Shown here in pieces: positions 48,971 to 55,010 of a stretch of DNA of 55,010 nucleotides. Every line of letters starts with the position of its first letter. Positions within the stretch are counted from its first letter, which is position 1. A program made the translations under genes and the position numbers. The DNA comes from a virus. The notes beneath the pieces are model-generated. The model searched no databases. It was given only the letters and a program-made list of their open reading frames with translations, and was not told the origin of the DNA. The stretch is taken from positions 1 through 55,010 of the IMG/VR virus record IMGVR_UViG_3300042466_000463; one strand, written 5' to 3'.

Positions 48971-49177
48971 ATGCAATATAAAACATATAATCTAATCATG
49001 GAAGGCGAAATTGACAACTCTGAAAAGATTGTTGTTAAATCGTTTATCATATCTAAATCAGATGACTTAGATGATGTTTTGGATATGGCGGAACTAGCCG
49101 GCTCGGTGTCTATAACAAAAAATGGAACGAGCCACGAAAATGACCCGTTCCTTATTAAGACAGTTAGAATGAATTAA
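48971..49177 (+). CDS. Small hypothetical protein (68 aa)
   Basis: A 68-residue acidic protein (MQYKTYNLIMEGEIDNSEKI). It lies alone between two leftward genes; only 18 nt separate it from the start of the 57-residue gene, so the two promoters would overlap. No -7 box is visible. Its stop shares the bases TTAA (49174-49177) with the stop of the opposite phosphoesterase gene. Confidence 0.5.
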   Translation: MQYKTYNLIMEGEIDNSEKIVVKSFIISKSDDLDDVLDMAELAGSVSITKNGTSHENDPFLIKTVRMN

Positions 49178-50214
49178 AATATGTGAACAAATCTTGCTAT
49201 CTGACCATGCAGTTTATGATGCAAGAATCCTTCAACAGCTTTGGGGGCGTGAGTATAACCATTACGGTGATGCCAACTATCTGTTCCTGATGGACTTCTT
49301 AGGGTCTCAACATTAACACCCATATAATCTTTAGAGCGTTTATGATGCAAGTGATGTACATAAAAATACTTGTGCTTGCACTCTGACCAGTCTAATCCGG
49401 CCTCGTGAGCCATTAGCATAGGCAAATCAGATTCTTTTGCTCCGTCTCCGTGCGTTGTACCTATTAGGTTATTATGGTATCTAAAATACTTTCTGTGAGC
49501 TATTGAACAGTTAAACATAACAGCCCTATCTTTTGAGAACCAACTGTTTATCGTATCTGCTAGGAAGAAACCATTCGTATAGTCGTGATTTGATGGGTCA
49601 TACTGAACATATACGTCAGCAATCTCTCTAAGAACTTCTATGATTTCTATATGCATTTGCTTTGCAATCAAGAAGTTATCATACCACATACCATCTGTAT
49701 CCTGTGGAGTACCTGATGTAGTTTGTCTCTTTGGAGTATCTACGTGTAAAATATCGTTGCCTATTACGTAAAGGATTCTATCTTTTTTGAAACCGCTAGA
49801 TTTCTCTATGATTCCATAGACGCCTTCCATAACTCTTTTAACAGCTATATCTACGTTGTAATCCTCTCCTGTCTCAAATGCGCTAGATAATTTACCTATG
49901 TGAATATCTGCTGGGTCAACAACTAACAGATGATAGTCGTCTTGTTTTAGAACTCTGTCTCTTGTTGGGTATTTATACTGAGGGGAGTACTTGGTCATAG
50001 AGTCGATAATCTCGTCTCTAACTTCCATATACCCCTTGCCTCTGTTTGCTACATTAATAGAGAAGTGGTCTCCCTTGAACCAATAATGTTTTACATCTTG
50101 TATGGGGATTCCATTTAACTCGCACTCGTTAGCTAGGGCTTCATGTCTAGTTCTAATGTCTTTTAGAATCTCGAATTCATCTTGCGTAATGCGAGGTCTG
50201 ATTTGGTTGTTCAT
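49174..50214 (-). CDS. Calcineurin-like metallophosphoesterase
   Basis: A 346-residue protein with the di-metal phosphoesterase motifs in order: VDPADIHIGK (Asp103, His105), VIGNDILHVD (Asp154), DPSNHD, GTTHGDG and HHLHH. A helical N-terminal part (about 1-90) precedes it. In replication gene rows such enzymes act as nucleases or DNA-end processors (Mre11/SbcD style), but the substrate is not known. It is the last gene of the leftward block. Confidence 0.82.
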   Translation of the reverse strand: MNNQIRPRITQDEFEILKDIRTRHEALANECELNGIPIQDVKHYWFKGDHFSINVANRGKGYMEVRDEIIDSMTKYSPQYKYPTRDRVLKQDDYHLLVVDPADIHIGKLSSAFETGEDYNVDIAVKRVMEGVYGIIEKSSGFKKDRILYVIGNDILHVDTPKRQTTSGTPQDTDGMWYDNFLIAKQMHIEIIEVLREIADVYVQYDPSNHDYTNGFFLADTINSWFSKDRAVMFNCSIAHRKYFRYHNNLIGTTHGDGAKESDLPMLMAHEAGLDWSECKHKYFYVHHLHHKRSKDYMGVNVETLRSPSGTDSWHHRNGYTHAPKAVEGFLHHKLHGQIARFVHIF

Positions 50215-50235
50215 TGTTTATTTGCTTTATTGGGT

Positions 50236-50646
50236 TTAGTTTTTTCTCCTACCCCTTTTCGCACTTTTCTTTACAGCAGATAGGTCATTGGCTTTTAGCT
50301 TGGCTATCAGCTCTATGCATTCTGTTTGAGATGAAGGGAAGAATATCTCCGGAGTGAACTCTTCCCTAGAAGACAAGAAGTATTTGAATAGCTTCCATCT
50401 TAATTTATTCTCGGGTCTAAAAAAACCCTTGGTATCAACGATGACTGGAAAGTCTTTTGGATACACTACAAAGTCGACTGTTAAAGTCATTTTCCTTAAC
50501 GTCTCACTATTGTATTTTATTTTGTCAAATAGTACATATTCTACCTGGAACTCGAACCTTAACTTACTTTTAACAAGTAGCTCATACATATAGAGCTCTA
50601 GCTTAGAGTCGAATTTAAGTCCATGCTTATGTACCTTTTTTATCAT
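50236..50646 (-). CDS. DUF1064-type PD-(D/E)XK nuclease-like protein (136 aa)
   Basis: The opening HGLKFDSKLELYMYELL with Glu17, followed by TVDFVVYP (Asp58) and VDTKGFFR (Asp71, Lys73), matches the DUF1064 nuclease pattern. A basic C-terminal tail follows (KKSAKRGRRKN). Such proteins are thought to cut branched or phage DNA. It overlaps the next upstream gene by 4 nt. Confidence 0.75.
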   Translation of the reverse strand: MIKKVHKHGLKFDSKLELYMYELLVKSKLRFEFQVEYVLFDKIKYNSETLRKMTLTVDFVVYPKDFPVIVDTKGFFRPENKLRWKLFKYFLSSREEFTPEIFFPSSQTECIELIAKLKANDLSAVKKSAKRGRRKN

Positions 50647-50912
50647 TTCTTGCCTCTAGCTCTTTTGTCTCCAGGTTGGTCTGACTTTGAGCCACGGTTA
50701 GCTGATTGAGATTTAACCTTTAAGCCTGACTTGGTATGAGCCATATCTTTCTTGTCTCCGTTACCATATGTACCGGCTTTTCTATTGGCTTTATTAAGTT
50801 CAGTACGCTTTTCTACTTGCTCTTTCTTCTTATTGAAAGCCTTGTCGTAGTCAGCCTTTTTCTTTTTAGCTTCAGGGTTCTTGTCGTAGAACTCTTGTGT
50901 TTTACCTTTCAT
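50643..50912 (-). CDS. Small basic phage protein, HNH-like remnant (89 aa)
   Basis: A very basic 89-residue protein. NKANRKAGTYGNGDKKDMAH followed by SQSANRGSKSDQPG is shared by many marine and environmental phages. The order D-x-A-H...N-R-G resembles a reduced HNH (beta-beta-alpha metal) core, but a full nuclease site is not evident. Function unknown. Confidence 0.65.
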   Translation of the reverse strand: MKGKTQEFYDKNPEAKKKKADYDKAFNKKKEQVEKRTELNKANRKAGTYGNGDKKDMAHTKSGLKVKSQSANRGSKSDQPGDKRARGKK

Positions 50913-50913
50913 A

Positions 50914-51315
50914 TTATAATTTTTCTATTTCAGATTTAAGATATGATAATGAACTTCTAAGTATCTCCACTTGATAGTGCATCTCTTTGATTAACAGTTC
51001 CATTACTTCATCATAAAAAAGCACATCTCCCATCTCTGCATTGAGTATATATTTCTTCTCATTTGCATTCTTACCACTCTCTTGGTCTAACAAAGGTAGC
51101 TTTTGTAGTGCATATTTGTTGCATAAATATGTAAAAGATGCTTTTGTATGGGCAGCTAGGGCCTGAACGGACTGAATACACTCCATCTGTTTTAATACAG
51201 CTACGGGATTATCCATCTCTATCTTATTGGCTATAACCTTACGAACCGCTTCGTAGTTATTAACAGTTGCTTCAAATTTTCTATTGAGCAAATCATCTTT
51301 AAAAATCTCTCTCAT
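50914..51315 (-). CDS. Hypothetical helical protein (133 aa)
   Basis: A 133-residue, all-helical-looking protein (ATVNNYEAVRKVIANKIEMD; EMHYQVEILRSSLSYLKSEI). No motif recognised. It sits among nuclease genes in the replication row, so a DNA-metabolism partner role is likely. Confidence 0.68.
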   Translation of the reverse strand: MREIFKDDLLNRKFEATVNNYEAVRKVIANKIEMDNPVAVLKQMECIQSVQALAAHTKASFTYLCNKYALQKLPLLDQESGKNANEKKYILNAEMGDVLFYDEVMELLIKEMHYQVEILRSSLSYLKSEIEKL

Positions 51316-51318
51316 ATA

Positions 51319-51681
51319 TTATTGTTTAAATAGTTCGTGTATTGGTATTAAAAAGCCCTTAGATGTATCGTTGTCTCCGCCATTCATTAAGTATCTACCT
51401 TCCTTATGAAACTTCCTTAGTTTATCTTTAAGGATAGTAACATCTAGTATAATGGCTGATTTAGATTCATCTATAATGTATATCCAATAATGAGCGTCTG
51501 ATGTAGATACTCCCGAAGGCTTTCCTCTTGACTCGTATTCTATAAATACATTGCCTGTTTTGTGAGCCATCCTATCGGTCTTTACTTCTACTTTCTTACC
51601 ACTAGTAAATATATCATTTACCCAATCCTCTCCAACAGTCCCAAAGTCTAAGTCGTGCGTGAAACTAGATGAGTATTTCAT
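51319..51681 (-). CDS. PD-(D/E)XK-type nuclease-like protein (120 aa)
   Basis: A 120-residue protein. Glu18, KKVEVKTDRMAHKTGN with Glu32-x-Lys34, then VFIEYESRGKPSG and STSDAHYWIYII show the PD-(D/E)XK nuclease core in the short form common in phages. It may resolve branched DNA. Overlaps the next gene by 4 nt. Confidence 0.7.
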   Translation of the reverse strand: MKYSSSFTHDLDFGTVGEDWVNDIFTSGKKVEVKTDRMAHKTGNVFIEYESRGKPSGVSTSDAHYWIYIIDESKSAIILDVTILKDKLRKFHKEGRYLMNGGDNDTSKGFLIPIHELFKQ

Positions 51682-51935
51682 TTTTTACTTTCTTTTAAAT
51701 ACTTCTCGTAATCAATGTGCCTTATTACGTAAGGCTTACCATTCTTGTCTGTTATTCTGCCATTTCCTCTTAGCTTTGAGTAAGAGAATTTACCTTGACT
51801 TGCTCCTAAAAATTTTAAGCAATCAGTTACTCTCTTAAATACTATTTTATTCTTTGGCCTCTCCTCTATTGGAAGTGTTAAATCATATAGAGCAATGGGG
51901 GTGCTCTCGAAAACATTTTCAATATTTACTTTCAT
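51678..51935 (-). CDS. Small DNA-binding-like protein (85 aa)
   Basis: An 85-residue protein. VFKRVTDCLKFLGASQGKFS followed by ITDKNGKPYVIRHI resembles NUMOD1-type DNA-binding repeats found with homing nucleases. No nuclease part is attached. Resemblance is modest. It lies 2 nt behind the primase-helicase gene. Confidence 0.58.
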   Translation of the reverse strand: MKVNIENVFESTPIALYDLTLPIEERPKNKIVFKRVTDCLKFLGASQGKFSYSKLRGNGRITDKNGKPYVIRHIDYEKYLKESKK

Positions 51936-51937
51936 AC

Positions 51938-53740
51938 TTAGAACGGGATATTTTTTGATGTTGGTTTAGGAATTCTTTTAATAGGCGTGTCTCCATATAA
52001 GTCAACGAACTCAACTCCACCTCTTAATTTTAAGATGATAGGATTCTTTGACTGCGTAGGATTACCGCCAGTGTCTTTGTTTCTAATCTTGTGCACGTAG
52101 ATTTCCGTGTTCATCCATGTAGCTGCATCATATATATTTCTATGAATAGTTATGAAGTTATCCGTCTTGTTCATTAAGACAGAACCACCCTCAGCATCTG
52201 CTGCCCTTGGTGGAAGTTGGTTACCATCTTTGTCAACAGTCCTCTGTGCATTAGTATTAGTATGAACAGATAGGAATGTGCTGATGTTATGCTTTTTAGT
52301 GAATAGTAGTATCTCTGAATATGCTCTAACATTGTAATCATATTGCGTTGCTCTGCCTAACTCCATACTTAGTGAGTTGTATGGGTCTATAAGCAATCCT
52401 TTTATTGAACGATATTTAGCTGTGGTAATGACGTTATTTAATATGTCTTTATATGTTACCATGTCTAGATTATTCATAATAAAAAACCTATCATTTACCC
52501 ACTTCATAGCGACTTCAAAAATATCTTGTGGTACATCTTTAATCTTGTATCCTGTATAATATTCTATGAGCCTCATCTTTATTGATGCGGTCTTGTTCTC
52601 TCCTGAGAATATAAACCAACCCCAATCGTATTTATGTGCAGCAAGAAACGCCAACCATAAGTTGATAGTTGTCTTACCGGTATTAGCGTGAGAAAGTATT
52701 CCATAGAACTCTCCTTCTTTTAGAAGTAAGTGTTCATCTAGGTCTTTGTATCCATAAGGCATACCCATTGGAATCATGCCATGCTTAAACTTGTAGATGT
52801 AATCTTCGTCAGCTATATTGTCTGAAAGAAACGATAACTCCTGGTCTATAATACCAAGGTCATGTTCTACATTTAACAGTTCAGAATTAACCTCTGTTAA
52901 AGGTCTTGTCATACCGAATCTTAAACCATCTTCGATAGTTTTCTTTGCTAACGATATATCATCTACATTTCTTTTTGAAATCTCATGTATCAGTGTTTCC
53001 CTAGCCACATCATACTCCATAATTCCGGCAGAAACATATCCGCCCATAAGATTTGATGCAGACAATAAAACTTTATGCTTTTCCCCGTCAGGAGCCTTCC
53101 TAATCATACGAGCAGCTACATCTAGCTTTCTATAATCAGTAGATATTTGCGATAGGTTTATTGCGTCTCCAAAAGAAACAGTTTCTTCTTGTTCTAATTC
53201 GTAAAAAGGAACAGCAATCTCATTGATGTAAATGTCAGGGTCATACGATAGGAATAAGATACGACTCTCGTTTTGTGCAGTAGTATCTAAGAATGGAAAC
53301 TTCTTGCATAGTGCTCTATAATGCTCTCTATGTTTGTTTCCGTCAGATATTCTAACTAGACCGTGAAGTCCTCTGCCTGATGATGATGTCCACAATGCGT
53401 ATACATAAGGCTCGTGCATTAATGCCTCCTTTAACTCTTCCACATTATCTATGGAATCAACATCAATAGGAACTAATGAGCTGTGTTTTGTAAGCGACCT
53501 ATCATTTCTATACGACTCTCTTCCAGAGTCAGCTATGGGTCTTCTAAACTCTCCTGCGAAGCATACACATGGTAACTCCTTTTTGAGTTCTGTTCTCTCG
53601 GATTTGTCTTCCGAGTTCCTAATCTTATTTATAAGTTCTAAATTCTTGCCACCTGTCTTGATGGAATGTAATACGTTATCCACGGATGTGTAAATTGGAT
53701 TACCTACATCCGAGTAATGTTTGAATACTGTGACGTTCAT
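51938..53740 (-). CDS. Primase-helicase fusion (PrimPol/VirE-N-like plus RecA-type helicase)
   Basis: A 600-residue protein. The N-terminal half looks like an archaeo-eukaryotic primase of the BT4734/VirE-N type: VPIDVDS with Asp93 and Asp95, SSGRGLHG with His126, and LDTTAQNESR with Asp152. The C-terminal half is a DnaB/RecA-like ATPase: Walker A GILSHANTGKTT (about 347-358), Walker B GLLIDPYNS, and a later DAEGGSV segment. It would unwind DNA and lay primers. It starts with the AAGCT-ATG context. With the SSB-like gene it forms the core of replication here. Confidence 0.8.
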   Translation of the reverse strand: MNVTVFKHYSDVGNPIYTSVDNVLHSIKTGGKNLELINKIRNSEDKSERTELKKELPCVCFAGEFRRPIADSGRESYRNDRSLTKHSSLVPIDVDSIDNVEELKEALMHEPYVYALWTSSSGRGLHGLVRISDGNKHREHYRALCKKFPFLDTTAQNESRILFLSYDPDIYINEIAVPFYELEQEETVSFGDAINLSQISTDYRKLDVAARMIRKAPDGEKHKVLLSASNLMGGYVSAGIMEYDVARETLIHEISKRNVDDISLAKKTIEDGLRFGMTRPLTEVNSELLNVEHDLGIIDQELSFLSDNIADEDYIYKFKHGMIPMGMPYGYKDLDEHLLLKEGEFYGILSHANTGKTTINLWLAFLAAHKYDWGWFIFSGENKTASIKMRLIEYYTGYKIKDVPQDIFEVAMKWVNDRFFIMNNLDMVTYKDILNNVITTAKYRSIKGLLIDPYNSLSMELGRATQYDYNVRAYSEILLFTKKHNISTFLSVHTNTNAQRTVDKDGNQLPPRAADAEGGSVLMNKTDNFITIHRNIYDAATWMNTEIYVHKIRNKDTGGNPTQSKNPIILKLRGGVEFVDLYGDTPIKRIPKPTSKNIPF

Positions 53741-53756
53741 AGCTTAAAGTTGAGAG

Positions 53757-53823
53757 AATCCGGTATTGGAATCGAACCAATATCTTATCCGTACGAATAG
53801 TTTTACCATTAAACTAACCGGAT
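53757..53823 (-). tRNA. Short tRNA-like gene with a reduced anticodon arm
   Basis: Read leftward: acceptor ATCCGGT/ACCGGAT (7 bp), D arm GTTT-AATGGTA-AAAC and T arm ATTGG-TTCGATT-CCAAT, all perfect. The part between them holds only TATTC-GTAC-GGATA and a 4-nt link, so the anticodon loop would be 4 nt. Total length is 67 nt. The anticodon cannot be assigned. It sits in the leader of the primase-helicase gene, 16 nt before its ATG. Confidence 0.55.
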
Positions 53824-53828
53824 TACCA

Positions 53829-53905
53829 ACTAGATGCAGTTCCCATTAAATAATTCGCGATGATTAATTTAGTTAATTTTACTTTGATTATTTACTGCAA
53901 CTAGT
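53829..53905. other. Long-range inverted repeat beside the short tRNA-like gene
   Basis: ACTAGATGCAGT (53829-53840) pairs with ACTGCAACTAGT (53894-53905) at 11 of 12 positions. AT-rich sequence between them can form a further hairpin around 53847-53872. It lies between the SSB-like gene and the tRNA-like gene and could be a small RNA or a processing signal. Confidence 0.4.
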
Positions 53906-53917
53906 GTGGTCTTTTTT

Positions 53918-54187
53918 CTAGAATGGTAGGTCGTCATCTGCTTCCTTAACAGGAACTCTTTCCTGAGTTGCAGACTTTGTTGGAACCCATGTATCTTGAA
54001 CAGCGAACATGTTAGAGCCGAACTTATCCGGACTCTTTCTATTCTTTAATTCAACTTTTACAGAGCCCTTCTCATCTTGAAGTTTAGCTAACTCTTCGGT
54101 TAACAACTTAACATCAATAAGGAACTTAACGCCATACTGACTAGACTTGGCAAACTTGATGCCATTAATGTAATTGGTTTGTGACAT
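53918..54187 (-). CDS. SSB-like protein with acidic tail (89 aa)
   Basis: An 89-residue protein with a beta-rich body (GVKFLIDVKLLTEELAKL, then SVKVELKNRKSP) and the C-terminal tail EADDDLPF. That tail is the hallmark of bacterial SSB (DDDIPF), through which SSB recruits partners. The body is too short for a normal OB-fold SSB but could be a mini version. Located upstream of the primase-helicase in the same row. Confidence 0.7.
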   Translation of the reverse strand: MSQTNYINGIKFAKSSQYGVKFLIDVKLLTEELAKLQDEKGSVKVELKNRKSPDKFGSNMFAVQDTWVPTKSATQERVPVKEADDDLPF

Positions 54188-54198
54188 TTGCTTTTGGT

Positions 54199-54435
54199 TT
54201 ACTTTTTTGTTACATTGATTTGAATATCGTATCCTAGTTGGTCGAATACATCTAATACAGCCCCTATGGATACTGTTCTTGGTTTACCCTTCACATCTTT
54301 ATATTTCCCTGAATAGTTGGCAAAGAACCAGTAGAAGTGTGACTTATGGTTTTTAGGTATTTCTTCTAACTGCTCTGCTAAACTTGGGAATGATTTTTGT
54401 AATTTGCTTTTGTTTATATATTTGAGGCGACTCAT
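54199..54435 (-). CDS. Small helix-turn-helix-like protein (78 aa)
   Basis: A basic 78-residue protein. The C-terminal TVSIGAVLDVFDQLGYDIQI looks like the last helices of a Xre-type HTH domain, but the first helices are not clear. It overlaps the upstream gene by 4 nt. Regulatory role possible. Confidence 0.58.
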   Translation of the reverse strand: MSRLKYINKSKLQKSFPSLAEQLEEIPKNHKSHFYWFFANYSGKYKDVKGKPRTVSIGAVLDVFDQLGYDIQINVTKK

Positions 54436-54767
54436 TTAACCCTCCTTACGTGCTTTACTTTCCCAAACACTATTTTTACATCATATACAAATGGTTCATT
54501 GTTGTGGAATGTGTACATTCTAATATCCTTATCCCCGTTGTATCTTTTAGTACCCAAAGGAACGGCCTCCATCTTTTTAGAGAAGAGGCCATCCTCATCG
54601 GTATTATCTACTAATTGGAACTCATAATCTTCGTATGTTACATTGCCATCTCTCACGGTAAATTCTAGCCACTCTCTGTCTAGGTCGTGAGTTTGGAATA
54701 TCAGGCCCCTTTGAGTTGTCTCAGGAAGCTCATCCATCCATTTAATTATGTCGAATCTTTTTGACAT
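54432..54767 (-). CDS. Hypothetical protein at the head of the replication row (111 aa)
   Basis: A 111-residue, mixed alpha/beta protein (FDIIKWMDELPETTQRGLIF). No family recognised. It is the first gene behind the leftward promoter box at 54783-54790, and so probably the first of the replication row. Confidence 0.7.
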   Translation of the reverse strand: MSKRFDIIKWMDELPETTQRGLIFQTHDLDREWLEFTVRDGNVTYEDYEFQLVDNTDEDGLFSKKMEAVPLGTKRYNGDKDIRMYTFHNNEPFVYDVKIVFGKVKHVRRVK

Positions 54768-54782
54768 TGAATATATTTATTG

Positions 54783-54790
54783 CAAATATA
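54783..54790 (-). promoter_or_regulatory. Bacteroidota-type -7 box, leftward
   Basis: Read leftward: TATATTTG, ending 15 nt before the ATG at 54767. Upstream, ATTGCTAAA is shared with the palindromes at 931 and 8977. It is the only clear -7 box found on the minus strand. Confidence 0.65.
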
Positions 54791-54814
54791 CAATGTTTTT
54801 TAGCAATTTATCCA

Positions 54815-55010
54815 CTACTTATTAACTTTTGTCATCCAACCTGGAAGAGAGAGGGTATTTTCATTGTTTACCTTCCAATCTATTCCAATATTGAAACCAT
54901 CTGCTATCATACAGCCTAAGAAGTCATTAGCAGTCTTTTTAACGGCATATTTACCTAACTCGATAAACTCTTGGTCAGGAATCATGAATCCAAAATCAAA
55001 TACAGAACCT
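54815..55010 (-). CDS. C-terminal part of a small protein, cut by the window edge
   Basis: An open minus-strand frame enters from the edge and stops with TAG at 54815-54817. The visible 64 residues (GSVFDFGFMIPDQEFIELGK...) have a soluble alpha/beta look with LGCMIADGFNIGIDW. No family recognised. Joined to 1-86 it continues in frame, adding a Glu codon across the junction, and gains a start and a membrane anchor. Confidence 0.6.
   Translation of the reverse strand, partial: GSVFDFGFMIPDQEFIELGKYAVKKTANDFLGCMIADGFNIGIDWKVNNENTLSLPGWMTKVNK

Overview
The window looks like the complete genome of a short-tailed (podovirus-type) phage of a Bacteroidota host, probably lytic. The DNA is AT-rich and genes are packed end to end. 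It carries a terminase, portal, scaffold-like protein, major capsid protein, neck and tail-tube-type proteins, internal/ejection proteins, fibres and a GH19-type endolysin. No tail tape measure, sheath, integrase, RNA polymerase or DNA polymerase was recognised. The host guess rests on about fifteen Bacteroidota-type -7 boxes (TAnnTTTG) that sit 5 to 25 nt before start codons, and on the near absence of Shine-Dalgarno sequences.

The two edges join. A minus-strand gene runs off the left edge (1-86) and another enters from the right edge (54815-55010). Placed end to end they read in frame as one membrane-anchored protein of about 93 residues, so the window is probably a circularised 55,010 bp genome cut inside a gene. 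On that circle there are only two coding blocks. A minus-strand block of about 14 kb runs from 8243 leftward through the junction to 49174. A plus-strand block of about 40 kb runs from 9210 to 48778. They diverge from a gene-free region (8244-9209) and meet near 48780-49177.

Minus block, left part (1-8243): mostly small proteins of unknown function, a cytosine-methyltransferase-like protein (957-1583), an M20/M28-type metallopeptidase fused to a C-terminal zinc ribbon (3236-4312), a 544-residue phage protein of unknown role (4305-5939), several tiny membrane proteins and an abnormal tRNA-Leu-like gene (106-206). A stretch of about 540 bases without a confident gene (7281-7817) holds several strong hairpins, a three-way-junction fold and a leftward terminator, which suggests a structured RNA.

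Minus block, right part (49174-55010): the replication and nuclease set. It has an SSB-like protein with a DDDLPF tail, a primase-helicase fusion, two PD-(D/E)XK-type nucleases and a metallophosphoesterase, plus a second, shortened tRNA-like gene.

The divergent region 8244-9209 has AT-rich sequence with 21-bp phased repeats, five GGGTATAAA-like repeats and competing hairpins, next to a RepL-like winged-helix protein (9210-9683). It is the best candidate for the replication origin and control region.

Plus block: a cassette of small basic proteins (9715-12543), a GroES-like barrel candidate, a small-terminase candidate, TerL, portal, scaffold, capsid protein, a zincin metalloprotease, neck and tail-tube proteins, three ejection-type proteins (the largest 1938 residues), fibre proteins ending in a 1775-residue fibre with an S74 chaperone, a LamG-like lectin, and a lysis region with holin-like, spanin-like and endolysin genes.
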